This document shows positions 46,699 to 51,453 of a stretch of 51,453 nt of DNA, piece by piece. A model generated the notes under the pieces. The model was not told the DNA's origin and did no database searches. It was given only the letters and a program-made list of their open reading frames with translations. Position 1 is the stretch's first letter, and the number at the start of each line of letters is the position of its first letter. Made by a program: the position numbers and the translations under genes. The DNA is from Paracoccaceae bacterium (GTDB lineage Bacteria > Pseudomonadota > Alphaproteobacteria > Rhodobacterales > Rhodobacteraceae): the NCBI GenBank assembly GCA_902606585.1, contig CACLGX010000010.1, positions 1 to 51,453 on the forward strand, read 5' to 3'.

Positions 46699-47529
46699 GT
46701 GTCGTATAGTAGTGTGATAAACATTGGTAATATTCCGGTTGGAGGAAATAATCCGCTAACCTTTATTTTGGGTCCATGCCAGTTAGAAAATCGTGATCAT
46801 GCAATGTTTATGGCAGAAAAAATAACTAAGGTCTGTGCTACATCTTCATCAAATTTTATTTTTAAGTCTAGTTTTGACAAAGCAAATAGATCTTCGATTG
46901 CATCAGCTAGGGGTGTCGGAATTGAAGAAGGTTTAAAAATTTTAGAGGAAGTGAAGTTAACTTTCAGTTGCCCCGTGATTACGGATATTCATACTGTTTC
47001 TCAATGTGCCGAAGCCTCCGAAGTGGTGGATGTTTTGCAGATCCCGGCATTTTTATCTCGGCAAACTGATCTATTGATTGCAGCTGGAAAAACTGAAAAA
47101 CCAATAAACGTAAAAAAAGGACAGTTTCTAGCGCCTTGGGAAATGATGAATGTCGCTGAGAAAATAGCTAGCACTGGGAATGAAAAAATATTGCTTTGTG
47201 AGCGTGGGACAAGTTTTGGATATAACACATTAGTTAACGACTTTCGTGGATTGGAAATAATGGCTGAGACTGGATATCCAGTCGTTTTTGACGCCACTCA
47301 TTCTGTTCAACAACCAGGCGGCAGAGGAAATACCTCCGGTGGAGAAAGAAAATTTGTGGCTGCGCTTGCTCGGGCAGCTTGTGCAGTTGGTGTTGCTGCG
47401 GTTTTTATTGAGACCCATCAAGAACCAGATAATGCACCTTGCGATGGTCCAAATATGATTGATGTGGCTGATTTGCAAAAACTGATTGAAAAGCTTCGTT
47501 TAATAGATGAATTAAGTAAGGCTATTTGA
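46699..47529 (+). CDS. kdsA: Kdo-8-phosphate synthase KdsA
   Basis: The 276-residue barrel condenses arabinose-5-phosphate and PEP. FILGPCQLENRDHA, FKSSFDKANRSS, TDIHTVSQC and DATHSVQQPGG identify it. The first codon is GTG 46699, directly after the kdsB stop; another in-frame GTG five codons later (46714) would also fit and neither has a strong ribosome site. The Kdo-8-phosphatase KdsC is not adjacent. Confidence 0.94.
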   Translation: MSYSSVINIGNIPVGGNNPLTFILGPCQLENRDHAMFMAEKITKVCATSSSNFIFKSSFDKANRSSIASARGVGIEEGLKILEEVKLTFSCPVITDIHTVSQCAEASEVVDVLQIPAFLSRQTDLLIAAGKTEKPINVKKGQFLAPWEMMNVAEKIASTGNEKILLCERGTSFGYNTLVNDFRGLEIMAETGYPVVFDATHSVQQPGGRGNTSGGERKFVAALARAACAVGVAAVFIETHQEPDNAPCDGPNMIDVADLQKLIEKLRLIDELSKAI

Positions 47530-47563
47530 GTCAATTGAAAAACCCCAAGAGGTATTTATTGAC

Positions 47564-48349
47564 ATGAAAGAGTTTAGTGATTTTGAGCATAAAGGTTGGG
47601 TTAAATTTAAGTTTGATCAGCGCGTAGCCCATTGGGCTAATGCTGCTAATTCAAAGATTATTTCAAAGCTAAAAAATAAAGAAATTTTTGAAAATAATTT
47701 GACCTGTCAGGGAACTTGGTTTGTTGGTGTAGATGCCTTAGAAAATGATACAGATGGAGCCTTAGGCGAAATATCACTAAGTGGGCCATTTGAAAGTTTA
47801 ATGAAACGCACCGAAGTTCGCGGCCTTCATGCTGCTCAGGTTTCGATAATTTTTGAAGGCTACCCGAAGCCTAGAGATCAAGAAAGTGAAAGTTCTTTCA
47901 ACTTTAGATTAAAGAGAGACGCAGCTCATGTAGATGGTTTGATAGCTGACTTTCCAGGAGGACCAAGAAAGTTAAAAGAGCCCCATGCCTATGTACTTGG
48001 CATTCCCTTAAATCAAGCGCCAAAAGGTGCAAGTCCTGTTGTGGTCTGGGAGGGATCTCACCGTCTAATTTCAAAGGCATTCAACAGTTTATTTTTGAAA
48101 CGAGATCCTGAAAAATGGAAAGATTTAGATGTTCGCGAGGTTTATATGCAAACAAGAAAAAGTATATTTGAACATTGTAAAAGACGCGTGCTACATGCAA
48201 ATTTAGGTGAAAGTTATATGATACACAGACTTTGCCTTCATGGGATAAGTCCTTGGGATTTTGAGATTAAGAACTTTAATGAAGGACGAAAAATAGCTTA
48301 TTTTAGACCAGAACTTCAACATTTGGCTGATTGGCCAAAATTATCATAA
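47564..48349 (+). CDS. Putative Fe(II)/2-oxoglutarate oxygenase (PhyH-like) behind the Kdo genes
   Basis: I do not recognise a named protein. The 261 residues include a facial-triad pattern: His122-Val-Asp124 in RDAAHVDGLIADFPGG, a conserved-looking PHAYVLGIPLN and VVVWEGSHRLI jelly-roll strand, and a distal His in MIHRLCLHGISPW (His221 or His226) with later Arg residues that could bind 2-oxoglutarate. This layout fits the phytanoyl-CoA dioxygenase-like superfamily. No signal peptide is seen, so it is probably cytosolic. It starts 34 nt after kdsA on the same strand, which suggests a hydroxylation linked to Kdo or LPS. Its stop overlaps that of the DUF1289 gene on the other strand. Confidence 0.65.
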   Translation: MKEFSDFEHKGWVKFKFDQRVAHWANAANSKIISKLKNKEIFENNLTCQGTWFVGVDALENDTDGALGEISLSGPFESLMKRTEVRGLHAAQVSIIFEGYPKPRDQESESSFNFRLKRDAAHVDGLIADFPGGPRKLKEPHAYVLGIPLNQAPKGASPVVVWEGSHRLISKAFNSLFLKRDPEKWKDLDVREVYMQTRKSIFEHCKRRVLHANLGESYMIHRLCLHGISPWDFEIKNFNEGRKIAYFRPELQHLADWPKLS

Positions 48350-48577
48350 TTTCGCAATACGGGCTGCTCTGCCGCCACGACGTTTTTTAAGTCTAAGTGC
48401 ACGCTTTGGTAGTTCTTTAATGATTTGGTTTCTTTGTTTCGAGGGCAGACGCGACCAAGAAGAAATTTCTTCTATTGTTCTATGGCATCCAGTGCATAGT
48501 GTTTCACTAGGGTGAATTACACATATTTTGATGCAAGGACTTTGGATTTCATCTCTTGTCCAGACTTCACTACCCAA
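48344..48577 (-). CDS. DUF1289 Cys-rich small protein
   Basis: The 77-residue protein has SPCIKICVIHPSETLCTGCHRTI, the four-Cys DUF1289 core that probably binds a metal, followed by EISSWSRLPSKQRNQII and a very basic C-terminus. The start is TTG 48577, with AAGGAA about 8 nt upstream; no ATG is available before the Cys core. It follows ruvX by 30 nt. The function is unknown. Confidence 0.85.
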   Translation of the reverse strand: MGSEVWTRDEIQSPCIKICVIHPSETLCTGCHRTIEEISSWSRLPSKQRNQIIKELPKRALRLKKRRGGRAARIAKL

Positions 48578-48607
48578 ACTAGTTTCCTTCCGAAAGACAA
48601 TTAAAAT

Positions 48608-49081
48608 TTAACAATTGTCTAAAATCTTTAATCGATCCAAGAACCCTTGAAGTATATAAGCTGCTGCAACATGATCGATTACTTCTGCACGACGTTTTCG
48701 TGTCGTATCCGCCTCCAATAAAGCTCGTTCGGCTGCTACTGTTGACAGTCGCTCATCCCAAAAAGTAATTGGAAGCGGTGTTTTTTTTGAAAAATTTCTG
48801 GCAAATGCTCTCGTTGACTGCGCTCTGGGTCCCTCACTCCCATCCATATTTTTTGGCAAACCAAAAACGACCCCACAACAATTTTTAATGGAGATGACCC
48901 CCAATAATTGATCAGAATCTATTGAAAACTTTTTCCGTTTGATAGTTTTAATAGGTGTGGCGATAGAAAGGATGATGTCGCTTACTGCAACGCCAATTGT
49001 TTTCGTTCCTAAGTCTAAGCCGATTAAGGAATTATTTGATTGGAGTTCATTCGCAAATTTGGAAACGTCTTCGTATATCAT
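48608..49081 (-). CDS. ruvX: Putative pre-16S rRNA nuclease / Holliday junction resolvase-like RuvX (YqgF)
   Basis: The 157-residue RNase H-fold protein has LIGLDLGTKTIGVAVSD, VFGLPKNMDGSEGPRAQ, FWDERLSTVAAERALLE and DHVAAAYILQGFLD, which supply the acidic active site of YqgF. In E. coli it takes part in 16S rRNA 5'-end processing. Its ATG overlaps the ccmI stop codon by 4 nt. Confidence 0.94.
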   Translation of the reverse strand: MIYEDVSKFANELQSNNSLIGLDLGTKTIGVAVSDIILSIATPIKTIKRKKFSIDSDQLLGVISIKNCCGVVFGLPKNMDGSEGPRAQSTRAFARNFSKKTPLPITFWDERLSTVAAERALLEADTTRKRRAEVIDHVAAAYILQGFLDRLKILDNC

Positions 49082-50304
49082 TTGGAAATACCAATTTCCT
49101 TTGCAATATTATTAATGACCCTCAGGTCAGCTGGTGAATTATTATAAATATTTATTGCTTCTGCCCATATTTTTTGTGCACGATCTGAATCACCAAGTAC
49201 TGAAAGTGCCTTGATAAGTCTGGCCCACTCGTCTGATGTTCCTCCTTCAGATGCTAGACGACTTGCCAAGCCTTCAACCATGTTAGAAATCATTTCCTGT
49301 CTTTCATCGGCTGTCATCTCGTCGGAAGCCTCAATATCAGCTTGAGTGGGCCCATTTGGAGGTATTTTTGTTTCTGGAGGAAGCTCATATCGATTTTTTC
49401 CAGCTCGCCACGCCACTTCCATAATTTGATGACGTATAAGAGGAACCCATGGCGCGTCATCTGGACCTCGGTTGAGAAGTTTTCGCCAAATTTCAAAAGA
49501 AAGGTCTGGCCGATCTAAGTTGGCGTACATTAGCCCTAAATAGTAAAGAGCACCGCCATTATCATCATCTTTTGCCAAAACCTTGCGAAAAAGCGCTTCT
49601 GCTTCTGGCGAGACATAGCCATTCAACGATATTACCATCAACTCTGCCAATTGGTACAAATCTTCAGTTAAAACTTGTTCTCCCAATAGTTTAACCAAAG
49701 ACATTTGAGCAATTGCTGCATTTTCAAAATTATTCAAACTAGCTTCAGTTCTCACAAGATAACGCAATCCTGTTATATCATTAGGGCGTTCTTGCGATAT
49801 TTTTCTCAATTTAGTAATTATTTCACCCATCTCGCCTTCTGGAGTATTGATAGTTTTTTCATCTGATAAAGCATCCCAGGCTTCCTGTTGCGAAGGTCGA
49901 GTTTCTTTTAAAAGTTTAGCTGCTTCAATTCGATTTTTTTGAGAGAAATCGAAATATCCTAAGCTTCCGAGTGATGAATAGAGACCAAACGAAAGAAAAC
50001 TGATAAAAACTCCTAAAATAAAAGCGAATTTTAATCTTGAGTTTGCAGATTGAAAGCTGAATTTAAATAAAGATTGATTTTTATTTTTTAAAATTCGGCG
50101 TGAAATCTCAACTTTGATTTGTTCAGCTTCTTCGCGACCTATGGCTCCCTTCGCGATATCCTTTTCAATTTCAGAAAGCTGTGATTTGTAAAATTTCAAA
50201 TCCGCATTTTCTTCTTTTTGGACAGCATTCTTTTTCAGCGTTTGATAAAAAATGGCACAAACAAAGGCTAAAATAATTAAGATGCTCAGCCAGAATACTA
50301 TCAT
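49078..50304 (-). CDS. ccmI: Cytochrome c biogenesis protein CcmI
   Basis: The 408-residue protein has an N-terminal membrane helix (IVFWLSILIILAFVCAIFYQ), a cytoplasmic coiled-coil loop with a Lys/Glu-rich segment, a second helix (FAFILGVFISFLSFGLYSSLG) and a long periplasmic TPR-like domain (PNDITGLRYLVRTEASL..., GGALYYLGLMYANLDRPDLSFEIWRKLL). CcmI presents apocytochrome c to the heme lyase. No other ccm gene is adjacent. The gene is divergent from soxB. Confidence 0.92.
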   Translation of the reverse strand: MIVFWLSILIILAFVCAIFYQTLKKNAVQKEENADLKFYKSQLSEIEKDIAKGAIGREEAEQIKVEISRRILKNKNQSLFKFSFQSANSRLKFAFILGVFISFLSFGLYSSLGSLGYFDFSQKNRIEAAKLLKETRPSQQEAWDALSDEKTINTPEGEMGEIITKLRKISQERPNDITGLRYLVRTEASLNNFENAAIAQMSLVKLLGEQVLTEDLYQLAELMVISLNGYVSPEAEALFRKVLAKDDDNGGALYYLGLMYANLDRPDLSFEIWRKLLNRGPDDAPWVPLIRHQIMEVAWRAGKNRYELPPETKIPPNGPTQADIEASDEMTADERQEMISNMVEGLASRLASEGGTSDEWARLIKALSVLGDSDRAQKIWAEAINIYNNSPADLRVINNIAKEIGISK

Positions 50305-50478
50305 TATATCTCCCTTTATATTGGTCTTTTAAACATCAAATTTGGCCAAGGTAAGCCCTTAAATCTCTGATGTTGCTAGATGTCGCAACTGAAATGATTT
50401 ATGACGTACTGAGTCGTAAAGGCTAACAAACTTCGGTTAGAAATATCCAGTAATTTAGCTGTTTTGGGTGAAATATAA
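50305..50478. promoter_or_regulatory. Divergent spacer between ccmI and soxB with two small inverted repeats
   Basis: gttgc (50372-50376) and gcaac (50385-50389) flank 8 nt, and ctaac (50423-50427) and gttag (50436-50440) flank 8 nt. Both have the same arm and spacer lengths and lie 39-107 nt before the soxB ATG. They could be operator half-sites or leader stems. I see no glycine-riboswitch core. Confidence 0.3.
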
Positions 50479-51453
50479 ATGAAACGTTATTCTGTTTTTG
50501 CAGTTGCGCGAGAGGCGCTTCGTTATCACCAAGGCTGGGGTCGTGCTTGGAAAAGTCCAGAACCAAAAAAGAAATATGACGCTATCATTATAGGCGCAGG
50601 GGGCCACGGTCTGGCAACTGCCTACTATCTGGGCAAAAATCACGGACTAAAGAATGTAGCGATACTTGAAAAAGGCTGGCTTGGCGGAGGAAATACTGGC
50701 CGTAACACCACGATTATTCGATCCAACTATCTGCAAGACGCTTCGGCTGCAATTTATGAAAAGGCTCGAAGTTTGTACGAAACCATGAGTCAGGATCTGA
50801 ACTATAATGTCATGTTTAGTCCACGAGGGGTAATGATGTTGGCTCAGACCCAGCATGAAATTAGGGGATATAAACGTACAGCCCAAGCAAATACTTTGCA
50901 GGGCGTATCAACCGAATTTATTTCTCCTGAGAAAGTTAAATCTCTGGTGCCGATAATTAATATTGATGGTCCACGATATCCAGTTCTAGGAGCTTTGTGG
51001 CAGTCTCGTGGCGGAACGGCTAGACATGATGCAGTTGCCTGGGGTTACGCCCGTGCTTGCTCTGATATGGGTATGGATATTATCCAACAATGTGAGGTTA
51101 CGGGCATTCGTCATAAAAATGGTCAAGTTCAAGGAGTTGAAACAAGTAAAGGTTCAATTGATTGCCAAAAACTGGGTATTGTTGTTGCCGGTCATACTGG
51201 CGTTTTGGCAGATATGGCAGGTTTTCGAATGCCAGTTGAGGCCGTGGCGCTTCAGGCACTCGTTTCGGAGCCGATAAAACCTTGCATGGATGTAGTTGTA
51301 ATGGCCAATACAGTCCATGGATATATGAGCCAGTCCGATAAGGGAGAAATGGTTATTGGCGGTGGCGCAGATGGATTTAATAATTATACCCAAAGAGGCT
51401 CTTTTCACCACGTAGAAGAAACGGTCAGAGCACTAATAGAAACCTTTCCCATT
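50479..51453 (+). CDS. soxB: Sarcosine oxidase beta subunit, 3' truncated
   Basis: The frame is open from ATG 50479 to the right edge: 325 codons without a stop, of an expected 415 or so. The N-terminus RYSVFAVAREALRYHQGWGRAW is typical of SoxB. It is followed by the FAD-binding AIIIGAGGHGLATAYYL (GxGxxG at residues 39-44) and WLGGGNTGRNTTIIRSNY, the flavin-attachment region of heterotetrameric sarcosine oxidases. The enzyme demethylates sarcosine to glycine with tetrahydrofolate, yielding methylene-THF and H2O2; it is common in marine bacteria using glycine betaine. soxD, soxA and soxG would be expected beyond the edge. Confidence 0.92.
   Translation, partial: MKRYSVFAVAREALRYHQGWGRAWKSPEPKKKYDAIIIGAGGHGLATAYYLGKNHGLKNVAILEKGWLGGGNTGRNTTIIRSNYLQDASAAIYEKARSLYETMSQDLNYNVMFSPRGVMMLAQTQHEIRGYKRTAQANTLQGVSTEFISPEKVKSLVPIINIDGPRYPVLGALWQSRGGTARHDAVAWGYARACSDMGMDIIQQCEVTGIRHKNGQVQGVETSKGSIDCQKLGIVVAGHTGVLADMAGFRMPVEAVALQALVSEPIKPCMDVVVMANTVHGYMSQSDKGEMVIGGGADGFNNYTQRGSFHHVEETVRALIETFPI

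Noticed and set aside
47564-48349. Naming the oxygenase KdoO
   Set aside because: The residues around its HxD motif do not match the KdoO pattern I recall; only the gene context points to Kdo.
50305-50478. Glycine riboswitch ahead of sarcosine oxidase
   Set aside because: The conserved glycine-aptamer core segments are not found; only short inverted repeats are present.

Overview
The window looks like chromosome from an A+T-rich marine alphaproteobacterium, most likely Rhodobacterales (Rhodobacteraceae). The evidence is gene order: an Irr-type Fur regulator divergent from fabA-fabB-fabI; rpsA-ihfB-lapA-trpF-trpB; miaB-phoH-ybeY-corC-lnt; hisB-hisH-(DUF2147)-hisA-hisF-hisE; and a sarcosine oxidase beta gene. 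Each is familiar from roseobacters. The low G+C suggests a streamlined pelagic lineage, but the genus is a guess. I see no tRNA, rRNA, CRISPR array, insertion sequence or prophage.

Layout. 1-5032: a giant, 5'-truncated serralysin-like secreted metalloprotease with four internal repeats, then a secreted YHYH-domain protein. 5137-10408: a methyltransferase, an MsbA-like ABC exporter, an acyl-CoA synthetase and an uncharacterised 233-residue protein, all on the plus strand. 10411-15879 (minus strand): a probable catabolic cluster of PLP-dependent dehydratase, enol-lactonase-like hydrolase, MFS transporter, zinc alcohol dehydrogenase and an enolase-superfamily enzyme. 15991-18119 (minus): irr, a quinone oxidoreductase and a type II haloacid dehalogenase. 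18293-20916 (plus): fabA, fabB and fabI for unsaturated and saturated fatty acid synthesis; then valS.

23956-38159 is a long minus-strand housekeeping block. Read in the direction of transcription it is miaB, phoH, ybeY, corC, lnt, metK, trmB, aroA, cmk, rpsA, ihfB, lapA, trpF, trpB. It joins tRNA modification, ribosome maturation, envelope lipoprotein maturation, SAM synthesis, the shikimate and tryptophan pathways and translation. 38331-41123 (plus) holds an isolated form II CoxL-like molybdenum hydroxylase large subunit and a CoA-binding protein. 41118-44696 (minus) is the histidine cluster, interrupted by a divergent DUF2147 gene. 44960-48349 (plus) is a Kdo (LPS inner-core sugar) pathway, kdsD-kdsB-kdsA, followed by a putative Fe(II)/2-oxoglutarate oxygenase. 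48344-50304 (minus) carries DUF1289, ruvX and ccmI. soxB starts at 50479 and runs off the right edge.

The items most worth a second look are: the A-B-A-B repeat protease; the oxygenase behind the Kdo genes; the dehydratase-like enzyme whose first canonical metal-ligand aspartate is glycine; the lone CoxL-like subunit; and a strong hairpin between rpsA and ihfB whose U-tract lies on the strand opposite to the genes. Most of the window is ordinary conserved chromosome. Functional names come from motif and family recognition by eye, not from database searches.
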